Part shown: positions 49,963 to 58,030 of the stretch, piece after piece
How positions within the stretch are numbered: the stretch's first letter is position 1
Layout of the letters: each line of letters opens with the position of its first letter
NCBI RefSeq assembly: GCF_003001675.1
Contig: NZ_PVYW01000010.1
Span: forward strand, 221,945 to 285,944
DNA length: 64,000 nt
Reading direction: 5' to 3'
From: Cohnella sp. SGD-V74
GTDB lineage: Bacteria > Bacillota > Bacilli > Paenibacillales > Paenibacillaceae
The notes under the pieces: generated by a model
The model's database searches: none
Told to the model about the DNA's origin: nothing
The model's input: only the letters and a program-made list of their open reading frames with translations
Translations under genes and position numbers: made by a program

Positions 49963-50790
49963 GTGAAACTGACGATCGATTCGACGGTCGAGCTGCTGAA
50001 CGGGACGCAGATGCCGCGGCTCGGGCTGGGCGTCTGGAGGGCGAAGGACGGCGAGGAGACGGAAAATGCGGTGCGGGCTGCGCTGGAGGCGGGATACCGC
50101 GGCATCGACACGGCCTCTCTGTACGGGAACGAGGGGAGCGTAGGCCGGGCGGTGCGGGCTTCGGGCGTTCCGCGCGAGAAGGTGTTCGTGACGACCAAGG
50201 TGTGGAACGACGAGCAAGGCTACGACAGCACGATAGCCGCCTTCAAGAGAAGCCTGGAGAGGTTGGACATGGACTACGCGGACTTGTATCTCGTTCACTG
50301 GCCTGTCGTCGGCAAATACAAGGAAACGTACCGGGCGCTGGAGGATCTGTATGAGCAAGGGCTCGTAAGGGCGATCGGCGTCAGCAATTTCAACATTTCT
50401 CATCTGGAGGATCTGATGGGAAGCTGCCGCATTAAGCCGATGGTGAACCAGGTGGAGATGCACCCGCTGCTGACGCAGAAAAGGCTGCTCGCCTTTTGCC
50501 GCAAGGAAGGCATCCAGTTGGAATCGTGGAGACCGCTCATGCAGGGAAGGCTCGATCAGCCGCTCATCACGCGGCTCGCCGGGAAGTACGGCAGAACGCC
50601 GGCGCAAATCCTCATTCGCTGGCAGCTGCAGCTGGGAGTCGTGACGATTCCGAAGTCGTCCAGACCGGAGCGAATTCGCGAGAACGCCGACGTGTTCGGC
50701 TTTGAGCTGGAGCCGGAGGATGTCGTGGCTATCGACGGGCTGAACGAAAACCTGCGCTTCGGCAAAGACCCGGACCATGTCGACTTCTAG
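49963..50790 (+). CDS. Aldo/keto reductase
   Basis: A 275-residue NADPH-dependent reductase. GTG 49963 is chosen because GAGGAGG lies 7 bp upstream and gives the usual length (VKLTIDSTVELLNGTQMPRLGLG). The catalytic residues are in GIDTASLYGNE (Asp, Tyr), TTKVWND (Lys) and YLVHWPV (His). IGVSNFN and IPKSSRPERIRENADVF, which binds NADP phosphate, are present. It belongs to the bacterial AKR5-like group that reduces 2,5-diketogluconate, glyoxal and similar carbonyls. It is followed by an Rrf2 regulator with its own promoter. Confidence 0.92.
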   Translation: MKLTIDSTVELLNGTQMPRLGLGVWRAKDGEETENAVRAALEAGYRGIDTASLYGNEGSVGRAVRASGVPREKVFVTTKVWNDEQGYDSTIAAFKRSLERLDMDYADLYLVHWPVVGKYKETYRALEDLYEQGLVRAIGVSNFNISHLEDLMGSCRIKPMVNQVEMHPLLTQKRLLAFCRKEGIQLESWRPLMQGRLDQPLITRLAGKYGRTPAQILIRWQLQLGVVTIPKSSRPERIRENADVFGFELEPEDVVAIDGLNENLRFGKDPDHVDF

Positions 50791-50858
50791 AGGAGCGCGA
50801 ACACGCCCTAGGATAGAAGCTGGGTTCGGAAGGGGATAATACGGAGCGAGCGCGGCTA

Positions 50859-50893
50859 TTGACAGCCTCAACTGTAACTGTTATTATTACAGT
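50859..50893 (+). promoter_or_regulatory. Promoter and overlapping operator of the Rrf2 gene
   Basis: TTGACA (50859-50864), 17 bp, TATTAT (50882-50887). A perfect inverted repeat ACTGTAA-N9-TTACAGT (50871-50877 and 50887-50893) covers the spacer and -10 region, an ideal position for autorepression by the Rrf2 protein encoded 22 bp downstream. Confidence 0.75.
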
Positions 50894-50915
50894 AATCACC
50901 GGGGAGGCTGAAGGA

Positions 50916-51341
50916 ATGAACAGTGAGTTTATCATAGCTGTCCACAGCTTGGTCCTCTTGGCGCATCGCCCCGATGGAATGGCTTCCAGCGAAGAGATCG
51001 CGACCAACGTATGCACGAATCCGGTGCGCGTCCGCAAGGTGATGAGCTGCTTGCGCAAGAACGGCTTCGTGGATACCCGCGAAGGCTCGGGCGGCGGCTA
51101 CAAGCTGTCGCGGGAACCGGGAGACATGACGCTGGCCGACGTTTATCGGGCCTTGGCCGCGGGTTCGCTTGCGCCGAAATGGTGCAGCGGGGACCCCGAA
51201 TCCGACTGTCTGGTCGGATCGAACATGGGCGAGGTGATGAACGCGGTGTTCTGCGGCGCGGATCAGCAGCTTGAGCAGTATTTCGAATCGATTACGATCG
51301 GACAGATGCTGTCCAGGCTGACCGCCATGGCGAAGGCGTAG
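50916..51341 (+). CDS. Rrf2 family transcriptional regulator
   Basis: A 141-residue winged-helix regulator starting MNSEFIIAVHSLVLLAHRPDG. The HTH region is SSEEIATNVCTNPVRVRKVMSCLRKNGFVDTREGSGGGYKL, reported here in parts: NPVRVRKVMSCL is the recognition helix and GSGGGYKLSR the wing. Cys residues at CTNP, SCLRK, KWCSGDPESDC and VFCGA could sense redox or hold a metal, although the spacing does not match the classical IscR/NsrR cluster. It lies 100 bp before a thioredoxin gene, which suggests a redox response. B. subtilis YwnA is a similar protein. Confidence 0.88.
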   Translation: MNSEFIIAVHSLVLLAHRPDGMASSEEIATNVCTNPVRVRKVMSCLRKNGFVDTREGSGGGYKLSREPGDMTLADVYRALAAGSLAPKWCSGDPESDCLVGSNMGEVMNAVFCGADQQLEQYFESITIGQMLSRLTAMAKA

Positions 51342-51440
51342 TCCGGTCCGGCCGGTCGACAAGGGATGGAGCGGGTCATTCAGAAGGCCCGATCATCATA
51401 GGTGAATCAACTTATACATTGAGGATAGGAGAGATGTCTT

Positions 51441-51752
51441 ATGGCAGTTGTAGTTACGAAAGACAACTTCAGCGAGAACGTAGCGCAAGGCGTATCCTTG
51501 CTTGACTTCTGGGCGCCGTGGTGCGGACCTTGCAAAATGCAGCTTCCGATCGTGGAGGAGCTGGCTGAGGAATTGAAAGGAACGGCGAACATCGCGAAGG
51601 TTAACGTGGACGAAGAGCCTGAGCTGGCCAGTCAATTCGGCGTTATGAGCATTCCGACGCTGATCCTGTTCAAGGACGGTCAACCGGTCGACAAATTGGT
51701 CGGCTTGCAAAGCAAGGAATCGCTGAAAGCGAAAATCCAAAACCAACTGTAA
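51441..51752 (+). CDS. trxA: Thioredoxin
   Basis: A 103-residue thioredoxin: LLDFWAPWCGPCKMQLPIVEEL has the WCGPC active site at residues 28-32, followed by KVNVDEEPELASQFGVMSIPTLILF with the cis-Pro. The length is typical. It is a cytosolic disulfide reductase that would work with thioredoxin reductase encoded elsewhere. A ribosome binding site (GATAGGAGAGAT) lies upstream, and a terminator follows. Confidence 0.95.
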   Translation: MAVVVTKDNFSENVAQGVSLLDFWAPWCGPCKMQLPIVEELAEELKGTANIAKVNVDEEPELASQFGVMSIPTLILFKDGQPVDKLVGLQSKESLKAKIQNQL

Positions 51753-51764
51753 GTTGGCATCGAG

Positions 51765-51806
51765 AACGCCGCGGCTGTCCCTTATCGGGAGCTGCGGCGT
51801 TTTTGG
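51765..51806 (+). terminator. Terminator after trxA
   Basis: AACGCCGCGGCT pairs with AGCTGCGGCGTT (one G-U) around a 13-nt loop, then TTTT. Confidence 0.82.
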
Positions 51807-51838
51807 TTGTTGCCAACCGATCCGGAACGTGATATGAT

Positions 51839-51881
51839 ACTTTCTGACCGATTGACCAAAAATGAATTATAGTCAGAAAGT
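51839..51881 (+). promoter_or_regulatory. Operator region of the TetR gene
   Basis: Two nested symmetric elements: ACTTTCTGAC (51839-51848) with its perfect complement GTCAGAAAGT (51872-51881), and TGAC-N15-GTCA (51853-51875) starting TTGACCAAA and ending ATAGTCA. The second recurs before the YhgE gene at 52524-52546. CTGACC with TATAGT at 18-bp spacing may be the promoter. Confidence 0.65.
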
Positions 51882-51910
51882 CAGTTTCGCGGCAAGGGAG
51901 GCAAGCGGTA

Positions 51911-52486
51911 ATGGCGATCGATCGCAGGAAGCAGGTCGTGGAAGCGGCGGCGCAGTCTTTCTCCTTATTCGGCTATAAGGCGACGACGATGGATCAGGTG
52001 GCTAAGCTGGCGAACGTTGGCAAGGGTACGATCTACACGTTCTTCGACAACAAGGAGGAGCTGTTCGACGAGATCATGAACAGCTTGATCCAGGAGATGA
52101 AGCGCGTGGCGGAAGCCGAGTACGATCCGGCGGGCTCCTTCTTCGACAATCTGAACCGCGTCCTCGGACGGATTCTCGATTTCCGGGAGAAGCACCAGCT
52201 CGCGGTCAAGATGGCCCACGAAGTCCGGGACATCGGCACGCCGAAGGCGCTGGAAGGCTTGAACCGGCTGGAGAGCGCGATTCTGTCCTACATCCAGATC
52301 AAGGTGCAGGCCGCGATCGACAAGGGCGAATTGAAGCGCTGCGATCCGGAAGTGACGGCGTTCGTGATGCTGAAGCTGTACTTGGCGCTGGCGTCGGAAT
52401 GGCAGACGGCCCACGATCCGCTGGAGAAGGAGAAGATTACGGAGCTGTTCCAATTGTATCTGTTGCGAGGACTGGCCAACGAGTGA
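51911..52486 (+). CDS. TetR/AcrR family transcriptional regulator
   Basis: A 191-residue regulator. The N-terminal HTH is RRKQVVEAAAQSFSLFGYK with TTMDQVAKLANVGKGTIY and TFFDNKEELFDEI, residues 5-52; the rest is the helical ligand domain (REKHQLAVKMAHEVRDIGTPKAL in part). The ATG at 51911 follows GGGAGG by 9 bp. It sits directly before a YhgE/Pip membrane protein with which it shares an operator-like site, matching the yhgD-yhgE pairing of Bacillus. Confidence 0.9.
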   Translation: MAIDRRKQVVEAAAQSFSLFGYKATTMDQVAKLANVGKGTIYTFFDNKEELFDEIMNSLIQEMKRVAEAEYDPAGSFFDNLNRVLGRILDFREKHQLAVKMAHEVRDIGTPKALEGLNRLESAILSYIQIKVQAAIDKGELKRCDPEVTAFVMLKLYLALASEWQTAHDPLEKEKITELFQLYLLRGLANE

Positions 52487-52522
52487 GGTCCCACGAGGCT
52501 TGTCTTCTTTTTTTGCCGAAAA

Positions 52523-52551
52523 TTGACCAAATGAACGAAATAGTCATAATG
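52523..52551 (+). promoter_or_regulatory. Promoter with TetR-type operator before the YhgE gene
   Basis: TTGACC (52523-52528), 16 bp, CATAAT forms a plausible promoter. The TGAC-N15-GTCA element at 52524-52546 has the same ends (TGACCAAA and ATAGTCA) and the same N15 spacing as the one before the TetR gene. Confidence 0.6.
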
Positions 52552-52567
52552 ATTAGGGGTGTTGTTC

Positions 52568-54595
52568 GTGAAAGGAATCAAGCAGTTTGCGAAAGAGTTG
52601 TCCGGCATCGGCCGGAATAAGAAGGTGCTTATCCCGGTTGTCGCCATCCTGACGGTGCCGGTGCTGTATTGCGCGATGTTCCTCGGAGCTTTCTGGGATC
52701 CGTACGGCAAACTGGTCGACTTGCCGGTCGCGGTCGTCAATTCGGACCAAGGGACGGTGCGCGAAGGCGAGGAGCTGCATATCGGGCAGGACTTTATCGA
52801 GAAATTGAAGGAAGGCAAGCATTTCGACTACCGGTTCGTGGACGAGGCGGAAGCGCTGGAAGGCTTGAAGAACAATGCTTACTACATGGCGATCGAAATT
52901 CCGGAGGACTTCTCGAAAAATACGGCGACGCTGACGACCGATCAGCCGACGCCGGCGCAAATCCGGTTTCTGCCGAACGAGAGCTACAACTTCCTGGCGG
53001 CTCAGATCGGAAACACGGCCATCGAGAAAATGAAAACCGAGCTCAGCCAGGAAGTGACCAAGGCGTATACGCACACTGTGTTCGAGCAGTTGGAGACGTT
53101 GGCGGACGGCTTGAGCAAAGCCAGCGAAGGGGCGACGGAGATCGCCGCCGGCACGGACAGCGCGAAGAACGGGGCGACGCTGCTGGAGCAAAATCTGAAT
53201 AAGCTCGCATCGGGCTCCTTGACGATGAGGAACGGAGTCGGCAAGCTGGCGGACGGAAGCGCGAAGCTGGAAAAAGGGTTGGCCGACTTGCAGCAGGGCG
53301 GCGGATCGCTGTCCGGCGGTCTGACGCAGCTGACGGAAGCCGGAGGCCAATTGGGCCAAGGCGCGAAGCAGGCGGAGCAGGGAGCTTCGCAGTTGGCCGC
53401 AGGGCTGGACCAGTCGGCGGCGGGAGCGGCCAAGCTGGAAGCGGGGGCGAGCGAACTGGCGGCCGGGCTGGCGCAGTACGCCGAGGCGCATCCCGAGCTG
53501 GCCGAGGACGCGGCGATGCAGCGTCTGATCGCGGCGAGCAAGCAACTGGCCGGAGGGCTCGGCGAAGCGAAGAAAGGCCAGGAGCAATTGGCAGCTGGCG
53601 CGGTTAAGCTGAAGGAGGGCGCGTCGCAGCTGGCGGGCGGCCTGGAGCAGTTCGGCGGCAAGCTGGGCGAAGCGGCGGAAGGCAGCCGGAATCTGACGGC
53701 CGGGGCCCAGCAGCTGCACGGAGGCGCTGTACAGATTAAGCAGGGTATCGGCGATTTGCAGAAGGGCGTCGGCGAGTTCGCGGAAGGCACGGGCAAGCTG
53801 GACGAAGGCGCGCAGCAGATGGCGGAAGGCTTGCTGAAGCTGACCGACGGAACGGGCGAGCTGTCGAGCAAGCTGAGCGAAGCGGCCGAGAAGACGGCGG
53901 GCATCAACGGCGGAGACACCGTCGTCGACATGTTCGCGAATCCCGTCAATCTGGACGTCGTCAAGTCGACGGAAGTTCCGAACTACGGAACGGGCTTTGC
54001 TCCGTACTTCATCTCGCTTGGTTTGTTCGTCGGGGCGCTGCTGTTGACGATCGTCTATTCGGTGAAGGAGCCGGCCAACCGACCGGCAAGCGGCTGGAGC
54101 TGGTTCGTCGGCAAGCTGCTGACGATGGTGCTGATCGGCGTCGCACAGGCGGTCATCGCCGACCTGGTGCTGCTGTACGGATTGGGCTTGGAGGTGCAGA
54201 GCTTGCCGCTGTTCTTCCTGTTTACGATCTTGACGAGCGTCGCCTTCATGGCGCTGATTCAGTTCCTCGTTACGGTGCTGCAGCATCCTGGACGGTTCGT
54301 CGCGATCGTCATTCTGATCTTCCAACTGACGAGCTCGGCCGGCACGTTCCCGCTGGAGCTGATTCCGGGCTGGCTGCAGACGACGAGCTCGTGGCTGCCG
54401 ATGACTTATTCGGTATCCGGCCTGAAAGCCGTCATCTCCAGCGGCGATTATGCTTTCATGTGGGATAACGCGCTGATTCTGCTCGCCTTCTTCGCACTGT
54501 TCGCCGTCATGACGTTCGTCTACTTCATGATCGCGCATCGCAAAGAATACGGCGGCGGAAATTCAGGGGAGCAAGGCAAGGCGCTGGCGGTATAA
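52568..54595 (+). CDS. YhgE/Pip domain membrane protein
   Basis: A 675-residue protein; GTG 52568 is preferred because AGGGG precedes it and the product begins VKGIKQFAKELSGIGRNKKV, with a nine-base longer GTG start (52559) also possible. One membrane span at the N-terminus is followed by an extracellular region of about 430 residues containing many short repeats of the form G-x-x-x-L-x-x-G (GASQLAAGLDQ, GASELAAGLAQ, GAVKLKEGASQ), as in phage-infection-protein-type proteins, and five or six C-terminal spans of ABC-2 permease type. The family is implicated in export or envelope processes. It is probably repressed by the adjacent TetR. Confidence 0.9.
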   Translation: MKGIKQFAKELSGIGRNKKVLIPVVAILTVPVLYCAMFLGAFWDPYGKLVDLPVAVVNSDQGTVREGEELHIGQDFIEKLKEGKHFDYRFVDEAEALEGLKNNAYYMAIEIPEDFSKNTATLTTDQPTPAQIRFLPNESYNFLAAQIGNTAIEKMKTELSQEVTKAYTHTVFEQLETLADGLSKASEGATEIAAGTDSAKNGATLLEQNLNKLASGSLTMRNGVGKLADGSAKLEKGLADLQQGGGSLSGGLTQLTEAGGQLGQGAKQAEQGASQLAAGLDQSAAGAAKLEAGASELAAGLAQYAEAHPELAEDAAMQRLIAASKQLAGGLGEAKKGQEQLAAGAVKLKEGASQLAGGLEQFGGKLGEAAEGSRNLTAGAQQLHGGAVQIKQGIGDLQKGVGEFAEGTGKLDEGAQQMAEGLLKLTDGTGELSSKLSEAAEKTAGINGGDTVVDMFANPVNLDVVKSTEVPNYGTGFAPYFISLGLFVGALLLTIVYSVKEPANRPASGWSWFVGKLLTMVLIGVAQAVIADLVLLYGLGLEVQSLPLFFLFTILTSVAFMALIQFLVTVLQHPGRFVAIVILIFQLTSSAGTFPLELIPGWLQTTSSWLPMTYSVSGLKAVISSGDYAFMWDNALILLAFFALFAVMTFVYFMIAHRKEYGGGNSGEQGKALAV

Positions 54596-54600
54596 TATGA

Positions 54601-54650
54601 AAAAAAGGTTGAGCGGTCAGGGAGAAGTCCCGACCGTTCAACCTTTTTTG
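54601..54650. terminator. Bidirectional terminator
   Basis: AAAAAAGGTTGAGCGGTC pairs with GACCGTTCAACCTTTTTT around an inner GGGA/TCCC stem. A-tract and T-tract on the two sides make it usable by both the YhgE gene and the converging lipoprotein gene. Confidence 0.88.
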
Positions 54651-54654
54651 TCAT

Positions 54655-55365
54655 TCAGATCGTCCATTGCCCGTGAACGATGCCGGCAAGGCGCCAATCG
54701 TCCTCGTCGGGCGTGAACACGAGCACGAGGCTCTGCCAATCCATGCCGTCCAGCTCCTTGTCGAATCCGGGGAAGTAGAATTCCACGTAAGAAGCGCCGG
54801 GATAGACCTCCGGAACGTTGAACAGCGCATTGCCCGTGCCTGCGATACGGTTGACGTTCACTTGAGGGGCATCCGCGAAATCCTTCGTATAAACGAACTG
54901 CTCGTAATAGTCTCTGAACGTCAGCTCGATCGGATCTCCGCTGCCGTCCGCTTCGCCCCACTTCAGCTTGTTCGTATCCTTGAAGGTCGGGAATTCGTCC
55001 GGCTTGAACACGAGGTCGGTATCGACGTTCACGTAAGGATAAGGAGAGAAGCGTACGCCTTTGTCCGGATCGATCAAGGTGATCAGAGAGCCGAGGTCTC
55101 TTTCTCTCAAGTAACCGACGGTTTCGAACGCAAGCTCCTTGACTCGGGCGTCGGAGGGCTGCTCATTATCCGAAGGCGGGGTCTCGCCGCTCGGTTCGGC
55201 GGACGGATCTCCGCTCGCAATCATTGTAGGCTCGCTCCCCAAGGATGAGGTCGGCGGGAAAGTTATCGGAGCATCGGTTGCCCCGTTCTTATTGGTGTTG
55301 GCTCCGCAGCCAGCCAATAGGACAGCGAGAAGAACCGCGGCCAGAAGCGGATACTTGCTTCGCAT
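54655..55365 (-). CDS. Lipoprotein of unknown function
   Basis: A 236-residue lipoprotein: MRSKYPLLAAVLLAVLLAGC is a textbook signal with lipobox LLAGC. A Ser/Pro/Glu/Thr-rich linker to about residue 70 is followed by a compact alpha/beta domain (AFETVGYLRERDLGSLITLI, DPDKGVRFSPYPYVN, TFRDYYEQFVYTKDF, VYPGASYVEFYFPGFD and the final WRLAGIVHGQWTI). That domain resembles NTF2-like folds seen in other lipoproteins of this group, but I cannot name a family. The start ATG 55365 follows AAGGAGGAAT. Confidence 0.75.
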   Translation of the reverse strand: MRSKYPLLAAVLLAVLLAGCGANTNKNGATDAPITFPPTSSLGSEPTMIASGDPSAEPSGETPPSDNEQPSDARVKELAFETVGYLRERDLGSLITLIDPDKGVRFSPYPYVNVDTDLVFKPDEFPTFKDTNKLKWGEADGSGDPIELTFRDYYEQFVYTKDFADAPQVNVNRIAGTGNALFNVPEVYPGASYVEFYFPGFDKELDGMDWQSLVLVFTPDEDDWRLAGIVHGQWTI

Positions 55366-55529
55366 CGTCTATTCCTCCTTGCAGTTAAGTATTTATTTAG
55401 ACGCAGAAATCGCCGAGATGTTCCGGTGGAAAATGCCGGGATGTAATATTTATTCACTCTGTGGGAGGCGAAGGCGGATGCGTTGATCTTCGCCCTGCTG
55501 GATAAGCTAAGGGCAGAAGGACGCGCAGC

Positions 55530-55579
55530 AGCCCGGACATACGGAGGCCGCCTCGGGCGGAATGCCGGATATCCGGGCT
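55530..55579 (-). terminator. Hairpin downstream of the small gene at 55614
   Basis: AGCCCGGA and TCCGGGCT form a perfect 8-bp outer stem with a further GCCGCC/GGCGG inner stem. It lies 35 bp after the stop of the small minus-strand gene. No U tract is visible. Confidence 0.45.
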
Positions 55580-55613
55580 GTTGGTTGTCGGAGGGCGGGC
55601 GTTGCGGCTTGAG

Positions 55614-55757
55614 TTAATCGGTTTTCTTCTTGGCCTTCGGCACGGGGGCGACGGATTTGGTGTTCTCCAAAGTGTCGTTGACAAAGGCCATGTCCTGATT
55701 TTCCGCTTTCATGCGGGTCGTGCCTTTGTAATTGCCTCTGTGCGATTGATTTTCCAT
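55614..55757 (-). CDS. Small hydrophilic hypothetical protein (47 aa)
   Basis: A 47-residue gene starting at ATG 55757 with GAGGAGGG 7-8 bp upstream. The product begins MENQSHRGNYKGTTRMKAEN and ends VAPVPKAKKKTD: hydrophilic, Lys/Asn-rich, without Cys or membrane segments. It is the same length as the product at 3489-3632 and has the same type of ribosome binding site, but the sequences are not clearly homologous. The composition would fit a minor spore protein, which is only a guess. Confidence 0.55.
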   Translation of the reverse strand: MENQSHRGNYKGTTRMKAENQDMAFVNDTLENTKSVAPVPKAKKKTD

Positions 55758-55830
55758 GGGCAATCCCTCCTCTCTTCGAGGTCATTGTGCTCATTCCGTC
55801 AGAGCGTTATCCGTACCGGGAGGTTGGCAA

Positions 55831-56727
55831 ATGATGAGGAATAATCCGCTGGCGGCCGCTGGGCGCAAGACGGCAGCCGCAATCGGGATAAGCGCGTTGG
55901 CGCTGCTGCTCGCGTCTTGCGCGGGGGAGAAAGAGGCCGAACCGATTCCGCCCGCGACGGCCGCGAAAGGAGCTCCGTCTGCCGAGCAGTGGTTGGAGCA
56001 AGCCGCCGGAGCGGCAGCAACGATGAAGAAATACGCCTTCGAGCTGCAGATGAGCCAAGACCTCGGACCGGCAGGGGAGACGAAAGGATCGTATGTACGG
56101 GTCGAGATGCAGGGGAAGGCGGAACGCGAGCCGCTGAAGCTGGACCAGACGATCGTGAGCGTGATCGACGGAGAAGAGTCCACGCTGCGTACGATCGTGA
56201 CGCCGGAGGCTTACTTTATGTACCTGCCCGAATACGAGGAGTGGAGCAGGCTGTCCAAAGCGGTGGCCGAGGAGAACGCGGAGACGCTGTCCGACTTTCA
56301 GATCAATCCGGAAAAGGCGATCGAACGCATCCGGGGATTAGGGGAGAGTCTGAGCGCCGAACGAAGCGGGAACGCGGCGGTTGTTCGTTATGAAGGCAAC
56401 GGCCCGGAGGCGAAGGCTTTTATGGCGGGATTGCTGAAAAGCACGCTGGGGCTGACGGATTCCGAAGAGGTCATTGCGAACGAGCTCGAAGTGAAGAGGT
56501 TGAAGGTGGATTATCATATCGATGCGGACCGCCACTGGCCGCTGTCTTACCGCATCGAGACGGAACTGACCGTCGAACTCGAGCCGGGGCGGCGAACTCC
56601 GGTCAGGCAGACGGTGGCCGGCACGTACAGCAAGCCGAACGCCACGCAACCGATCGTCGTTCCGCCGGAAGCGCTGGAGGCTCCCGATCCGTCCGAGATC
56701 GAGGATCTGCTCGATTTCGGAACGTGA
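55831..56727 (+). CDS. Lipoprotein, DUF6612-like
   Basis: A 298-residue lipoprotein starting at ATG 55831 or 55834 (GGGAGG upstream). The signal ends in LLLASC. The mature domain (AEQWLEQAAGAAATMKKYAFELQMSQDL, YVRVEMQGKAEREPLKLDQTI, TPEAYFMYLPEYEEWSRLS, LKVDYHIDADRHWPLSYRIETELT) has the LolA/LppX-like half-barrel pattern of Firmicute lipoproteins that carry hydrophobic ligands, close to what is called DUF6612. The last strands end with PIVVPPEALEA. The role is unknown. It lies 130 bp before ychF, which has its own promoter. Confidence 0.72.
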   Translation: MMRNNPLAAAGRKTAAAIGISALALLLASCAGEKEAEPIPPATAAKGAPSAEQWLEQAAGAAATMKKYAFELQMSQDLGPAGETKGSYVRVEMQGKAEREPLKLDQTIVSVIDGEESTLRTIVTPEAYFMYLPEYEEWSRLSKAVAEENAETLSDFQINPEKAIERIRGLGESLSAERSGNAAVVRYEGNGPEAKAFMAGLLKSTLGLTDSEEVIANELEVKRLKVDYHIDADRHWPLSYRIETELTVELEPGRRTPVRQTVAGTYSKPNATQPIVVPPEALEAPDPSEIEDLLDFGT

Positions 56728-56748
56728 GGCGCGGAACGGGGCGGACAG

Positions 56749-56777
56749 TAGACGTTGCAGCCCAGTTCCGTTATAAT
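56749..56777 (+). promoter_or_regulatory. Promoter of ychF
   Basis: TAGACG, 17 bp, then a perfect TATAAT at 56772-56777, with a leader of about 75 nt before the ychF start. Confidence 0.5.
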
Positions 56778-56859
56778 GGCGTGAGAATTGAACAGCTTGA
56801 CGACGCGTTTGCGGCAGGCGGCGCAAGCGGTCGCGAGAAGTCAGGAGTGTTAGGATAAA

Positions 56860-57960
56860 ATGGCATTGTCGTGCGGAATCGTCGGCCTTCCGAACGTAGG
56901 GAAGTCGACCTTGTTTAATGCAATTACCCAGGCGGGAGCGGAGATGGCGAACTACCCGTTCTGTACGATCGACCCGAACGTCGGCGTCGTGGAAGTGCCG
57001 GACGAGCGGATGCAGAAGCTGGCGGAGATCGTGAATCCGAACCGGATCGTGCCGACCGCGTTCGAATTCGTCGATATTGCCGGACTGGTCAAGGGCGCGA
57101 GCCGCGGAGAAGGGCTGGGCAACAAGTTTCTGGCCAACATCCGCGAGGTGGACGCGATCGTGCACGTCGTTCGCTGCTTCCAGGACGAGAATATCACTCA
57201 CGTGTCCGGCAAGATCGATCCGATCAACGATATCGAGGTCATCAACCTGGAGTTGATCCTGACCGATATCGAGTCGGTCGAGAAGCGGATAGAGCGCACG
57301 CGCAAAGGGCTGAAGGGCGGAGACAAGAAGGTCGCAGAGGAGCTTGAGGTGCTCGAGCGTCTGCACGCGACCCTTACGGCGGAGAAGCCGGCAAGAAGCC
57401 TGGAGCTGACTCCGGAAGAAGCGCGCCTCGTACGCGACCTTCATCTGCTGACGATGAAGCCGGTATTGTATGCGACGAACGTAAGCGAGGGCGAGGCGGC
57501 CAGCGCCGACGGCAACGAGTACGTTCAGAGAGTTCGCGAATTCGCGGCGGCCGAAGGTTCCGAGGTCGTGCATATCAGCGCCAAGGTGGAATCCGAGATC
57601 GCCGAGCTTGAGGGCGAGGACAAGGAGATGTTCCTGGAAGAGCTCGGCCTGACCGAGTCCGGGCTTAACCGACTGATTCGCGCTTCTTATAAGCTGCTCG
57701 GATTGTATACGTATTTTACGGCGGGCGTTCAGGAAGTTCGCGCTTGGACGATTCGTCAAGGCACGAAGGCGCCTCAGGCCGCCGGAGTCATCCATACCGA
57801 TTTCGAGCGGGGCTTCATCCGTGCCGAGGTCGTCTCGTACGGGGACCTGGTCGCCAACGGCTCGATGAAAGCAGCCAAGGAGAAAGGGCTCGTGCGGCTG
57901 GAAGGCAAGGAGTACGTCGTCGCGGACGGCGACGTCATGCATTTCTTGTTTAACGTATAA
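56860..57960 (+). CDS. ychF: Redox-regulated ATPase YchF (Obg family)
   Basis: A 366-residue Obg-like P-loop NTPase, full length. G1 is [12 protein letters not shown] at residues 7-18, G3 is [10 protein letters not shown] near 68, and the specificity motif is NVSE near residue 207 in place of NKxD, which in this family gives preference for ATP over GTP. A helical arm ([20 protein letters not shown]) and a C-terminal TGS domain ([33 protein letters not shown]) follow. It binds ribosomes and is linked to oxidative stress. The gene is monocistronic unless the truncated gene behind it is read through. Confidence 0.96.
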   Translation: MALSCGIVGLPNVGKSTLFNAITQAGAEMANYPFCTIDPNVGVVEVPDERMQKLAEIVNPNRIVPTAFEFVDIAGLVKGASRGEGLGNKFLANIREVDAIVHVVRCFQDENITHVSGKIDPINDIEVINLELILTDIESVEKRIERTRKGLKGGDKKVAEELEVLERLHATLTAEKPARSLELTPEEARLVRDLHLLTMKPVLYATNVSEGEAASADGNEYVQRVREFAAAEGSEVVHISAKVESEIAELEGEDKEMFLEELGLTESGLNRLIRASYKLLGLYTYFTAGVQEVRAWTIRQGTKAPQAAGVIHTDFERGFIRAEVVSYGDLVANGSMKAAKEKGLVRLEGKEYVVADGDVMHFLFNV

Positions 57961-58030
57961 TCGGCCGGCGAGCGGTCCGAATGAATCATGAAATCGGCAA
58001 GGTGCATGTCGTCTCCGAAGAGGGGGAGGC

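Noticed and set aside
52553..54538. Long antisense frame opposite the YhgE/Pip gene
   Set aside because: It is the reverse of the repetitive GAxxLxxG region and simply inherits its periodicity; there is no start signal or family match.
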